Assembly (NCBI GenBank): GCA_025062045.1
Contig: JANXAF010000001.1
Span: 205,256-269,255, forward strand
Source: Thermodesulfobacteriota bacterium
GTDB taxonomy: Bacteria; Desulfobacterota; Syntrophorhabdia; Syntrophorhabdales; JANXAF01
Direction: 5' to 3'
DNA length: 64,000 nt
Position numbers and translations under genes: made by a program
Shown here: one piece after another, positions 1 to 7,648 of the stretch
Position numbering within the stretch: the stretch's first letter is position 1
How the letters are laid out: the number at the start of each line of letters is the position of its first letter
Notes under the pieces: generated by a model
Seen by the model: the letters and a program-made list of their open reading frames with translations, nothing else
Database searches by the model: none
What the model was told of the DNA's origin: nothing

Positions 1-1351
1 GATAGATATGGTCGTCTATCTGGTAGTGAGTACAACAGGCATAGATCTCTTCAACGGCCCCCTTGCATATGAGAACGTGTGAACCCTCGTAATCGACAAC
101 GACCGACATCCTCCTTCTTTGGAAGTCGAATGGAAGCTCATCCACAAGTTTGCATGAACTCACATCCAGATTTACGTGTTCAAGAATGGTACTATCTATT
201 AAGCTCTTTAATCCTGTTTGAAAGTAACTGTTGAGATAGGCATACTGCAAAACCTCCTCACTTGTCTTTCCGATTATGTCGACGTGCTTTTTCAACACGA
301 CCCGATTCTGGGTGAGGGTGCCTGTCTTATCCGTACACAAAATGTCCATTGCACCAAAGTTCTGAATGGAGGGTAACCTTTTCACGATCACCTTCTTTTT
401 CGCCATGCTCAGTGCGCCTTTCGCGAGATTTACGGTGATTATCATGGGTAACATCTGGGGCGTAAGACCAACAGCCACTGCAAGTCCAAAAAGGAGGGCC
501 TGTATCCAATTCCCCTTCGTTATGCCAACAAGGAGAAATACACAAAATACCAAAACTGCCATGACCTTTGTCATCATGTAAGTAAAGGATTTAATCCCTT
601 TGTCAAAACTCGTCTCCTCTCTCCCCTTCAATAGTTTTTCAGATATAGATCCAAAAAGTGTGTCTTTTCCTGTATGGATCACCACCCCCTTTGCCGTTCC
701 GCTTACAACGTGCGTTCCAAAAAAGCATGCATTCGGCAATTCGAGGGCGGAATTGTAGTTTAAGTCGTTCGCTTCTACCACCTTCTCAACCGGCATGGAT
801 TCTCCGGTGAGGGCTGCCTCATTAACGAAAAAGTCCCGTGCGGCAATTAGTCTGAGATCAGCCGGAATTATTGAACCCGCTTTGAGGATCACGATATCGC
901 CAGGTACAACCTCCGATAACTTGATCTCAGTTTCAACTCCATCCCTTAATACTGAAGCTCTCGTGGCTACCTGTTTTCCCAAAGCTTCCACAGCTTTTGC
1001 AGATCTATCATCGAAGATAAAGGAGAGCCCAACACTCAAAAAGAGCATGAGAGTCACAACAACTGTTGATTTGATCTCACCGATTATTGCGGAAACGAAA
1101 GCTATTATTAAAAGCTGGATGACAAGCGGATTTTTGAACCTGCCTAGAATATTTTCGTAAAAGGTGAGCCTCCTTAGGTGGGAAAGCTCATTCGGTCCAT
1201 ATTTTTCAAGTCTGTATAAGGCTTCATCGGATGAAAGACCTTCAGGCCTTGTACCCAGTCTTTTTAGAATAGCCTCCTGGGGGAGCCTACAAAGTTCAAT
1301 GAGTATTCCTTCATTGCGATTTTTTACTCTGAGATCTTGGGTATTCTTCAT
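1..1351 (-). CDS. mgtA: Mg2+-translocating P-type ATPase (MgtA-like), 3' end beyond the window
   Basis: P-type (class III-like) cation pump of the inner membrane, probably for Mg2+ uptake. About 450 N-terminal residues are present and the gene runs out of the window. The phosphorylation motif CTDKTGT is in frame with the phospho-Asp at residue 341. Upstream of it the stretch KVIVKRLPSIQNFGAMDI is very like MgtA/MgtB. The actuator-domain motif ALTGES is present, as are hydrophobic segments for the first membrane helices (LVIQLLIIAFVSAIIG; MAVLVFCVFLLVGI). The start is the ATG at 1349-1351, followed by a cation-ATPase N-terminal segment (PEGLSSDEALYRLEKYGPNEL). The Shine-Dalgarno is weak. A consensus promoter and a structured leader lie upstream. 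Assignment to the Mg2+ subfamily rests on motif resemblance; a Ca2+-type pump is less likely. Confidence 0.88.
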   Translation of the reverse strand, partial: MKNTQDLRVKNRNEGILIELCRLPQEAILKRLGTRPEGLSSDEALYRLEKYGPNELSHLRRLTFYENILGRFKNPLVIQLLIIAFVSAIIGEIKSTVVVTLMLFLSVGLSFIFDDRSAKAVEALGKQVATRASVLRDGVETEIKLSEVVPGDIVILKAGSIIPADLRLIAARDFFVNEAALTGESMPVEKVVEANDLNYNSALELPNACFFGTHVVSGTAKGVVIHTGKDTLFGSISEKLLKGREETSFDKGIKSFTYMMTKVMAVLVFCVFLLVGITKGNWIQALLFGLAVAVGLTPQMLPMIITVNLAKGALSMAKKKVIVKRLPSIQNFGAMDILCTDKTGTLTQNRVVLKKHVDIIGKTSEEVLQYAYLNSYFQTGLKSLIDSTILEHVNLDVSSCKLVDELPFDFQRRRMSVVVDYEGSHVLICKGAVEEIYACCTHYQIDDHIY

Positions 1352-1488
1352 GACTCACTTTTTTAAGGCCATGCAGGGCTTGCGGCCTTATAGTGAGCCA
1401 CGAAGTTCGCGAATGGGAGGGCTCAAACTATGGCCGCCTTGCCCAAGCGGCCAACTCTTTCACTGGCGTCTTGTTCTCCCATAGCAGA
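1352..1488 (-). promoter_or_regulatory. Structured 5' leader of the mgtA-like gene
   Basis: About 140 nt of RNA leader between the predicted start site and the mgtA-like ATG holds three perfect stems: ATGGGAG/CTCCCAT (1413-1419 with 1476-1482) enclosing TGGCCGC/GCGGCCA (1431-1437 with 1447-1453), and AAGGCC/GGCCTT (1365-1370 with 1384-1389) just before the start region. Mg2+ transporter genes often have sensing leaders (M-box, mgtA leader), but I cannot match this to the M-box core. The class is unassigned and a regulatory role is inference. Confidence 0.4.
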
Positions 1489-1493
1489 TAGAT

Positions 1494-1522
1494 TTTATAC
1501 ATCTTGAAGCTAACCTAGTCAA
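1494..1522 (-). promoter_or_regulatory. Sigma70-type promoter of the mgtA-like gene
   Basis: Reading the minus strand, TTGACT (1517-1522) is separated by exactly 17 nt from TATAAA (1494-1499). Transcription would start near 1488, about 137 nt before the mgtA-like start codon. Confidence 0.7.
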
Positions 1523-1530
1523 GAAAAGAT

Positions 1531-3069
1531 TTAAAATTCCAAAAAGATTTTGTTCCTCTCAGAGCGTGATTCCTGAATGCTTACAACGTATATAGCTGGA
1601 ATAGCACCGACAGGACATTGAGCCTCACATATACCGCATCCCACACATAATCTGTGATCAACAACGGGAAGTTTTATGAGCATCTTTTCCTTCTTATCTT
1701 TTCTTTGCTTTTCCACAAATCTTATGGCCTTTTTTGGTGTGGGGCATACCTCCTCGCACACTATGCATGATATCCCGAATGCGTACGGCAGACATCTCGA
1801 TTTGTCTATGAAGGCAAGACCTATCTTTACTTTTGCCTTTTCTTCTGGGGATAGATTTCTTATTGCACCGGTTGGGCAAACTTTCCCGCACATTGTGCAC
1901 CTAAACTCACAGTAGCCTATCTTAGGTATAAGAATTGGAGTCCAAAGACCCAAAAGACCAGACTCCCAAAAAGATGGTTGAAGTCCACCCGTTGGGCAAA
2001 CTTTCATGCATTGGCCGCACCTTATGCATCTTTTGAGAAACTCGCTTTCAGGAAGTGAACCTGGAGGTCTTATGAGTTTCGGATTGAAGTATCTTTCAGC
2101 AGAAAGTGGGTTGACTTTCAGAATTGGCGACAGGGCACCTCCCAAAAGAAAGGAAAGAACGAGATTTCTCCTTCCAACGTCTATCCTTTCTAAAAAGGCT
2201 GAGGGTCCATGTTTTATCGTGCCTTTTGAACAAACATTTTCACATTCAAAACATTGGATACATTCCGATCCACTCCAAGATCCATCCTTCAGTTTTAATC
2301 CGCCGCAACAAAGATTTTCACATCGCTCACAGCCTAGGCATCCTTCGCCTATCGACCTTTTAATCAAGGGAAAGAGGGAAAAGAGTCCGAGGAGGGCTCC
2401 AAGGGGACAGAGATACTTACACCAGAATCTCTTCTCCAGAAGATTAAGTCCAAGCAGGAAGAAAAAGAATATTCCTATAAAGAGGGACTGTTGAAAGTGC
2501 AAAGGCCTCTTTGGAAGGATGGTAGTTTTTAAAAAATGGTAAAGAGTCTCTCTTAAGCCGGTTAAAATATCGACGGAATAAATTAAATCCACGATCCCCT
2601 CAAAAACAAAGTTTACCGCAGGATAGACCGTGATAGTAAAGGAACGTATAAGAAGGCTTAATGGATCTAAAAACCCTGAAAGTTGTATGGAAAAAACCGA
2701 CCCACCAAAGACGAGGAAAAGAAGGTAATACTTTACACTAAACCAGCACTTTTCTTTCTCTTTCCGTTTTTCCTTTATCTTTCCCACCAAATCGTTTAAA
2801 AAACCGAAAGGACAGACCCATCCGCAGAAAACCCTTCCGAGGAAAATCGCGCTAAAAAGGGTAAAGACAAAGAAAAAGGAAACATTCAAAAAAGAACGAT
2901 TCGCAATTATGACATTTACCGCCACAAATGGGTCAAATTCTAAGAATATTTTTACCGGGTAACCTATTTCGTCGGTGCCTAAAGATTCGGTTTTCAAAAA
3001 AAGACAAAGGAAAGAAATGAAAAAGAGTGCCTGAGATACCAGGCGAATTCTACTAAAAGGGACTTTCAC
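1531..3069 (-). CDS. NapH/NapG-like polyferredoxin membrane protein (fusion)
   Basis: 512-residue electron-transfer protein. The N-terminal half is a NapH/MauN-type membrane domain with several hydrophobic helices and the two hallmark loops GRVFCGWVCPFGFLND and KRFWCKYLCPLGALLG. It continues into CLGCERCENLCC and CIQCFECENVC clusters. After a linker it resumes as a NapG/MauM-type ferredoxin domain: CIRCGQCMKVCP, CEFRCTMCGKVCP, CIVCEEVCP and CVGCGICEAQCP, so at least six Fe-S cluster motifs in all. This likely moves electrons between the quinone pool and a periplasmic or cytoplasmic partner; the partner is unknown. It overlaps the DUF362 gene by 4 nt (ATGA), so the two are translated together. 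NapH and NapG are usually separate proteins, so the single-chain arrangement is notable. Confidence 0.85.
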   Translation of the reverse strand: MKVPFSRIRLVSQALFFISFLCLFLKTESLGTDEIGYPVKIFLEFDPFVAVNVIIANRSFLNVSFFFVFTLFSAIFLGRVFCGWVCPFGFLNDLVGKIKEKRKEKEKCWFSVKYYLLFLVFGGSVFSIQLSGFLDPLSLLIRSFTITVYPAVNFVFEGIVDLIYSVDILTGLRETLYHFLKTTILPKRPLHFQQSLFIGIFFFFLLGLNLLEKRFWCKYLCPLGALLGLFSLFPLIKRSIGEGCLGCERCENLCCGGLKLKDGSWSGSECIQCFECENVCSKGTIKHGPSAFLERIDVGRRNLVLSFLLGGALSPILKVNPLSAERYFNPKLIRPPGSLPESEFLKRCIRCGQCMKVCPTGGLQPSFWESGLLGLWTPILIPKIGYCEFRCTMCGKVCPTGAIRNLSPEEKAKVKIGLAFIDKSRCLPYAFGISCIVCEEVCPTPKKAIRFVEKQRKDKKEKMLIKLPVVDHRLCVGCGICEAQCPVGAIPAIYVVSIQESRSERNKIFLEF

Positions 3070-3962
3070 TGAACGGAAAGTCTCTTTATTCTCATTTTCT
3101 CTATGTCCATCCTGCCAATTCCCCTTTCTGCCGCTTTCTTTACAGCACCTATGTCTTCCGGTCGCAGACCGAAAAGAGTGGAACCGTAAGCATCAACGGC
3201 AACAGGATCTGTTCCGACTATTACAGTATTAGTCTGCACCACATCCTTTAAATCCCCTCCTTGCGGACCACCCCGAACAAGGATTCGGATTGCGTCTAAA
3301 ACGGTAAGTGTTGGACGAACAAATGCGACCAAATCGGCTAATGAATCGTCAAGCCTCTGATGAATGAGGCCTCTGAATCCACCCATTATACCCATCATAT
3401 TTTTGAGGCCCATCGTAAGTCTCGCTAGACTGTGGTGCTTTGCTATTGGAACGTTTATTATCTTGTCGGCCTCCAAAACCTCTGTCCAAAGTTCCCAAGA
3501 TTTTAAAATTTCTCCTTTGATTTCCACCTTCCTAAACTTTCTATCGTCGGGGTACACTATCTTTGCTCCTTGAGATAATGCGTGTCTTTCTATCCCACTT
3601 TGAACATAGCAACGCTTAGGATCGTTAACACTTCTGTCGAGGACTTTGACTTGCTTTGCCCCTGCTTCGTAGCACAGCCTTACAATCTCGGCAACAACTT
3701 CTGGATTTGTGTTTGCTGCCATCTCCGGAGTTCTATCCCAGGCTATATTCGGTTTAACCACAACCACATCTCCTCTAGATACGAACCTTCTTATCCCTCC
3801 GAGAGCTCCTATTGCCGATTCAACAAGCTTGGCAGGCGGATATCCTTTAGCAACCGCTAAATCAGGATAGATGTTTGATTCGGCAAAAAGGAGGTTTTTT
3901 GTGTCAAATGTAAGACAAAGGACGAAAACTGTACCTACTTTTAAAAAATCCCTTCTTTCCAC
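3066..3962 (-). CDS. DUF362 domain protein with Tat-like signal
   Basis: 298 residues. The N-terminus MERRDFLKVGTVFVLCLTF resembles a twin-arginine (RRDFLK) export signal. The body matches the DUF362 family, with VVVKPNIAWDRTPEMAANTNP near residue 67 and IINVPIAKHHSLARLTMGLKN in the middle. DUF362 proteins often accompany ferredoxin-like or NapH-like proteins; the biochemical role is not known. It sits between a menaquinone methyltransferase and the NapH/NapG-like protein, which suggests a quinone-linked redox complex on the outer face of the membrane (inference). Confidence 0.82.
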   Translation of the reverse strand: MERRDFLKVGTVFVLCLTFDTKNLLFAESNIYPDLAVAKGYPPAKLVESAIGALGGIRRFVSRGDVVVVKPNIAWDRTPEMAANTNPEVVAEIVRLCYEAGAKQVKVLDRSVNDPKRCYVQSGIERHALSQGAKIVYPDDRKFRKVEIKGEILKSWELWTEVLEADKIINVPIAKHHSLARLTMGLKNMMGIMGGFRGLIHQRLDDSLADLVAFVRPTLTVLDAIRILVRGGPQGGDLKDVVQTNTVIVGTDPVAVDAYGSTLFGLRPEDIGAVKKAAERGIGRMDIEKMRIKRLSVQ

Positions 3963-4012
3963 GAGCTTACGACATATTACAACCAGTTACTTTCACAGTC
4001 AACTAAATCATT

Positions 4013-4744
4013 TTATGGTCTCATCCCAACAAAAAGGTAAGTTATCCCGGGCCAGAATCTTTTAATCTTGACGTTTTTTAGTCCGATCCATTCCAATTCA
4101 TCTTTTAGCTCTTCTGGAGACGAAAAAGACGAGATCGTATCGTAAAGGTAAAAATAGGCATCAGGATCACTAGAAAAGATTCTTGCCAAAAATGGCATTA
4201 CATGCCTTATGTAGAACTTGAAGATGTGGTTTAAGGTTCCTTTTGCCGTCATCTCGAGGATTAGTATCTTTCCCCCTTTTTTTGTGATCCTTATCATCTC
4301 TTTTAGGGCGTTTTTTCTATTTGGAATATTCCTCAAGCCAAAGGCAATCCCTACTGCATCAAAGCTTTCATCCTTAAATGGGAGGTTATTCGCGTCGGCT
4401 GCAGCAAAATTGAAAAAACGATTTAGCTTTTTTTTCTCTATCTTTTTTTTCGCAAAGGAGATCATATCGAGGTTAAAGTCTACCGCAAAAACAAGTACGT
4501 GCGGATAGGCCTTTGCAACAAATATACCTAAATCCCCCGTACCGCAGGCAAGATCTAGGAACCTTTCATTCTCTTCAAGATTTATCGCCTCTACGGTCTT
4601 CCTCCTCCAGTAAATATCGAGCCCCACACTTAAAAGTCTGTTCATTAGGTCGTAGCGGTTAACAACCCGAGAAAACATAACCCGTACCATTTCCGCGTAC
4701 TCTTTCTCGGGCTTGTTTATGAGATACGTTCCTTTTCGTCCCAC
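4013..4744 (-). CDS. menG: Demethylmenaquinone methyltransferase
   Basis: 243-residue class I SAM-dependent methyltransferase of the UbiE/MenG family, the last C-methylation step of menaquinone (or ubiquinone) synthesis. Visible landmarks are MVRVMFSRVVNRYDLMNRLLS near the start, the SAM motif FLDLACGTGDLGIF, the family signature AVGIAFGLRNIPNRKNALKEM, and the C-terminal WPGITYLFVGMRP. Length is normal for the family. In this anaerobic context menaquinone is the likely product. It is the first gene of a minus-strand cluster with DUF362 and the NapH/NapG-like protein. Confidence 0.93.
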   Translation of the reverse strand: MGRKGTYLINKPEKEYAEMVRVMFSRVVNRYDLMNRLLSVGLDIYWRRKTVEAINLEENERFLDLACGTGDLGIFVAKAYPHVLVFAVDFNLDMISFAKKKIEKKKLNRFFNFAAADANNLPFKDESFDAVGIAFGLRNIPNRKNALKEMIRITKKGGKILILEMTAKGTLNHIFKFYIRHVMPFLARIFSSDPDAYFYLYDTISSFSSPEELKDELEWIGLKNVKIKRFWPGITYLFVGMRP

Positions 4745-4819
4745 AAAGAATCTAGCTTTTTACCCTAATTCTTGTGTTCTTCACTGGACGTATGATAAGT
4801 TTTTGTAAAAGAAGATTTG

Positions 4820-4893
4820 GCGCCCGTAGCTCAAAAGGATAGAGCGTTGGCCTCCGGAGCCAGAGGCTGTGCGTTCGACTCGCACCGGGCGCA
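4820..4893 (+). tRNA. tRNA-Arg (anticodon CCG)
   Basis: Full cloverleaf: acceptor GCGCCCG/CGGGCGC, D arm GCTC/GAGC, anticodon stem TTGGC/GCCAG with loop CTCCGGA (anticodon CCG), T arm GTGCG-TTCGACT-CGCAC, and discriminator A. The 3' CCA is not encoded. It lies on the opposite strand to its neighbours. Confidence 0.96.
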
Positions 4894-4903
4894 TATAATC
4901 CAT

Positions 4904-5176
4904 CTACTTTACTCCCTTGAGATTGTGATCGTGAACTAATTCTCCCTTTTTTATGTCTTGTGCTGCAATTCCTATAACTTCACCGTACTTAAACACTTCT
5001 TTTCCCTTCTCTATATCTTCGATTGCAAACTTGTGTCCCCTTGGGATGTTTTCGAGAAGCACAATTTCTTCCTCTGTATTTCCCCTCTGAATAACTATTT
5101 TCTCTTTTGCTTTAAGACTCACCAAAGCTACGGCAATATTATCCCTTACATTCATAACTTGGGCTTTCCTCTTCAT
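4904..5176 (-). CDS. Lone SAF-domain protein (UxaA N-terminal-like)
   Basis: 90-residue protein resembling the small N-terminal SAF domain of UxaA-family hydrolyases (altronate or galactarate dehydratase-like): NVRDNIAVALVSLKAKEKI, then IPRGHKFAIEDIEKGKEVFKYGEVIG and KGELVHDHNLKG. In most genomes this small domain is followed by the large catalytic UxaA subunit. Here the next feature is a tRNA and no large subunit is in the window. Met1 at 5176 and Met8 at 5155 are both possible starts. The gene overlaps the end of the upstream DUF169 gene, implying co-translation. Substrate unknown. Confidence 0.78.
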   Translation of the reverse strand: MKRKAQVMNVRDNIAVALVSLKAKEKIVIQRGNTEEEIVLLENIPRGHKFAIEDIEKGKEVFKYGEVIGIAAQDIKKGELVHDHNLKGVK

Positions 5177-5924
5177 GGGTCTTTCCCCTTTCTAGTTCCT
5201 CCTGGACTGCCTTTATTATTCGTCTCACTTTATTTTTATGCTTTTCTGGCCCTATGACAAATGACTCCGGGATCCATTCCATTTCGCGGAGACTTTCAAC
5301 TATCTGCCGGATTTTGTCCCAGGGGATAGAAAAAAGGATTCTCCCTTCGGGAAAGAGCTTTCTTGCCTTCATTCCAAAGCCAAAACCGGTTACAGTGAAA
5401 TTAATATCGCCAGAGAGATAGGGATATATAAAAAGCCAGGCGCACGTTGCAACAGGAGTACCCTTAGCCACCCACATCTCTCCGGTCTCAAAGGATTTAG
5501 CCCGTAACATTATCTCTGCCTGATCCACGGTCAAAAGGAAGACAATTAGATCGGGTTCGAACGGAGAACTAAAAAGGGGCGAAAAAAGAACATATGAAAC
5601 GGAGTCTTTCGGCATCATAGGTAAGTATTGGTATATCCTTCTGTTGGCTCTTTCTTCTTTGAATATACCCAGTCTTGGCCCCACAAATCCTTTGGTAAAA
5701 ACGGGATCCTTTTCTTTCATACCTAAGATGAAAGGCCCAATGCAAGAAAAATTCTCCGCATCAGCATAAAAAATGCTTCCACTCTGAGCCTCCCTTAGCA
5801 TTTCACAAAAGTCCATAACGTTTTGGAGGCGCCTAATTCCTTTGGGCTTTATATTCACGTACTTGATTGCGCAAGGCTCAAGTTCAAACTGAAATTTTTC
5901 TAAAATGCCAAAGATTTCCTTCAT
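5139..5924 (-). CDS. DUF169 family protein
   Basis: About 261 residues. The pattern KYVNIKPKGI...CEMLREAQSGSIFYADAENFSCIGPFILGM is typical of DUF169, with a Cys-containing core and a central Gly-rich segment NFTVTGFGFGMKARKLFPEG. The function of the family is not established. I prefer the ATG at 5924, preceded by GGAGG with good spacing, over a GTG at 5954. The 3' end overlaps the SAF-domain gene, so the two form a small operon. Confidence 0.78.
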   Translation of the reverse strand: MKEIFGILEKFQFELEPCAIKYVNIKPKGIRRLQNVMDFCEMLREAQSGSIFYADAENFSCIGPFILGMKEKDPVFTKGFVGPRLGIFKEERANRRIYQYLPMMPKDSVSYVLFSPLFSSPFEPDLIVFLLTVDQAEIMLRAKSFETGEMWVAKGTPVATCAWLFIYPYLSGDINFTVTGFGFGMKARKLFPEGRILFSIPWDKIRQIVESLREMEWIPESFVIGPEKHKNKVRRIIKAVQEELERGKTHEEESPSYECKG

Positions 5925-5940
5925 GCTCGCCTCCGGCAAA

Positions 5941-6000
5941 CGATTTTTTCTCACCTATTATTCAATAACCGTTCTATCGATCGATGACAAGAAAAAATCG
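5941..6000. repeat. Inverted repeat in a divergent intergenic region
   Basis: CGATTTTTTCT (5941-5951) and AGAAAAAATCG (5990-6000) are perfect 11-nt inverted copies with 38 nt between them. The interval includes the palindrome ATCGATCGAT (5976-5985). It lies between the divergent DUF169 gene and Liv operon 1, where a shared operator would be expected. Operator function is inference. Confidence 0.45.
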
Positions 6001-6041
6001 CCTCATTGACATCAAAACTCCATCTATGCTACTTAGGAAAT

Positions 6042-6854
6042 ATGCGCAAAAAAGGGGGGACCATCCTAGAGATAAAAGACGTTTCTCTGAGCTTTGGCGG
6101 GGTCTCTGCTTTAAGTGACGTGGACCTCCATCTAAAAGATGGTGAATTACTCGCAATAATAGGGCCGAATGGTGCTGGGAAGACGGCACTTCTCAATTGC
6201 ATCAATGGTTTTTATAAACCGTGGAAAGGGGAAATATACTTTGAAGGAAAGCGAATCACAAAAATGAGACCGGATGCGATAGCTAAGCTAGGTATTGCGA
6301 GAACCTTCCAGAACATAGGGCTTTACACAGGGCTTACGGTATTCGAAAACATAATGGCAGCAAGGCATATATTTATGTCCCAGAACCTCCTTACTGATGC
6401 CATATTCGTCGGCTGGGCAAAGCGTGACGAATTGAAACATATGGCAGCTGTGGAAGAGATCGTAGACTTTCTCGAGCTTTCTCCTTGGCGGAACAAAATA
6501 GTCGGTTCTCTCCCATATGGGTTGAGAAAGAGGGTCGAACTCGGCCGAGCTTTGGCGCTTGAACCTAAAATATTGCTCCTGGATGAACCTATGGCAGGGA
6601 TGAACCTTGAAGAGAAAGAAGACATAGCCCGTTTTATACTGGAAATATTCGAGGGTCAAGGGGATTCTTACCAAACTCAGGTTTTGAAAAACGGATTAAA
6701 TAGCATCATTCTTGTTGAGCATGATATGGGTGTCGTTATGGATCTAGCAGAGAGAATAGTTGTGCTCGATTTCGGAAGGAAGATAGCAGAGGGAAGGCCT
6801 GACGATATAAAAAATGACGAGCGGGTGATCAGGGCCTATCTCGGAGAGGAATGA
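6042..6854 (+). CDS. livG: Liv-type ABC transporter ATPase LivG (operon 1)
   Basis: About 270-residue ABC ATPase. Walker A is IGPNGAGKTALLNCI; the LivG hallmark ARTFQNIGLYTGLTVFENI follows; the signature region is LPYGLRKRVELGRALA; Walker B is LLLDEPMAGMN, and the switch His is in ILVEHDMGVVMDLAERI. The start is set at the ATG 6042, preceded by TTAGGA, rather than an in-frame TTG at 6006 that is the -35-like TTGACA. First gene of a six-gene operon; overlaps livF by 4 nt. Works with LivF on the cytoplasmic face of the LivHM channel. Confidence 0.92.
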   Translation: MRKKGGTILEIKDVSLSFGGVSALSDVDLHLKDGELLAIIGPNGAGKTALLNCINGFYKPWKGEIYFEGKRITKMRPDAIAKLGIARTFQNIGLYTGLTVFENIMAARHIFMSQNLLTDAIFVGWAKRDELKHMAAVEEIVDFLELSPWRNKIVGSLPYGLRKRVELGRALALEPKILLLDEPMAGMNLEEKEDIARFILEIFEGQGDSYQTQVLKNGLNSIILVEHDMGVVMDLAERIVVLDFGRKIAEGRPDDIKNDERVIRAYLGEE

Positions 6855-7648
6855 TGCTCAAAGTACAGAATATCGATGTGGTTTACATGAAGGTTATCCA
6901 GGTACTCAAAGGGATCTCCTTCGAATTGAAAGAGGGTCAAATGGTGGCCCTTTTAGGGGCAAACGGCGCTGGAAAAACAACGACCCTCAAGGCCATATCT
7001 GGCATGTTGAAAACCGAAGACGGGGAAGTAACAAACGGTTCCATCTATTTCGATGGAAAAAGGATAGATAACCTTTCACCTGAAGATGTGGCGCAGCTAG
7101 GTATAAGTCAGGTAATGGAAGGAAGAAGAGTATTGGAACATTTAACTGTGGAAGAAAACCTCTTTATAGGTGCATACCGCAGAAAGGACAAAAAAGGGGT
7201 AAAAGAAGATATCGAAAGGGTCTACAATTGGTTTCCCAGACTTAAGGATCTCCGCACTCAAATAAGCGGTTACTTATCAGGTGGCGAACAGCAGATGCTC
7301 GTTATAGGTAGGGCATTCATGGCCCGGCCAAAACTTATGCTTCTCGATGAACCCTCTTTAGGGCTTGCACCCCTTGTCGTCAAAGAGATATTCCAGATCA
7401 TAAAAAGGATAAATGAAGAGACTAATATGTCTATATTACTCGTAGAGCAGAACGCTAAAGCAGCTTTGGAGGTGGCCCAATACGGGTACGTTTTGGAGAA
7501 TGGGCGGATCGTCTTTGGTGGTCCATCTTCTATCTTGAAAGACAACGATATGGTAAGGGAGTTCTACATGGGGATCTCTTCTTCCGGTAAAAAAAAGGGC
7601 TTCAGAGAACTCAAGGCCTATAGGAGGAAGAAGAGGTGGGTGTTCTAG
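6851..7648 (+). CDS. livF: Liv-type ABC transporter ATPase LivF (operon 1)
   Basis: 265-residue second ATPase. Walker A LLGANGAGKTTTLKAI, the LivF landmark GISQVMEGRRVLEHLTVEENL, signature YLSGGEQQMLVIGRAFM, Walker B LMLLDEPSLGLAP, and the LLVEQNAKAAL switch. The C-terminal tail (residues 245-265) is rich in Lys and Arg and overlaps the next gene by 13 nt. Adjacent ATG codons at 6851 and 6854 make the exact start ambiguous by one residue. Confidence 0.92.
   Translation: MMLKVQNIDVVYMKVIQVLKGISFELKEGQMVALLGANGAGKTTTLKAISGMLKTEDGEVTNGSIYFDGKRIDNLSPEDVAQLGISQVMEGRRVLEHLTVEENLFIGAYRRKDKKGVKEDIERVYNWFPRLKDLRTQISGYLSGGEQQMLVIGRAFMARPKLMLLDEPSLGLAPLVVKEIFQIIKRINEETNMSILLVEQNAKAALEVAQYGYVLENGRIVFGGPSSILKDNDMVREFYMGISSSGKKKGFRELKAYRRKKRWVF

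Noticed and set aside
795-1160. A 121-residue plus-strand open frame inside the mgtA-like gene
   Set aside because: It lies antisense to clearly conserved P-type ATPase sequence and shows no family features or ribosome site.
1352-1488. M-box (Mg2+) riboswitch in the mgtA-like leader
   Set aside because: Only a short AAGACGCCA-like piece resembles the M-box; its other conserved blocks are not there. Kept as an unassigned structured leader.
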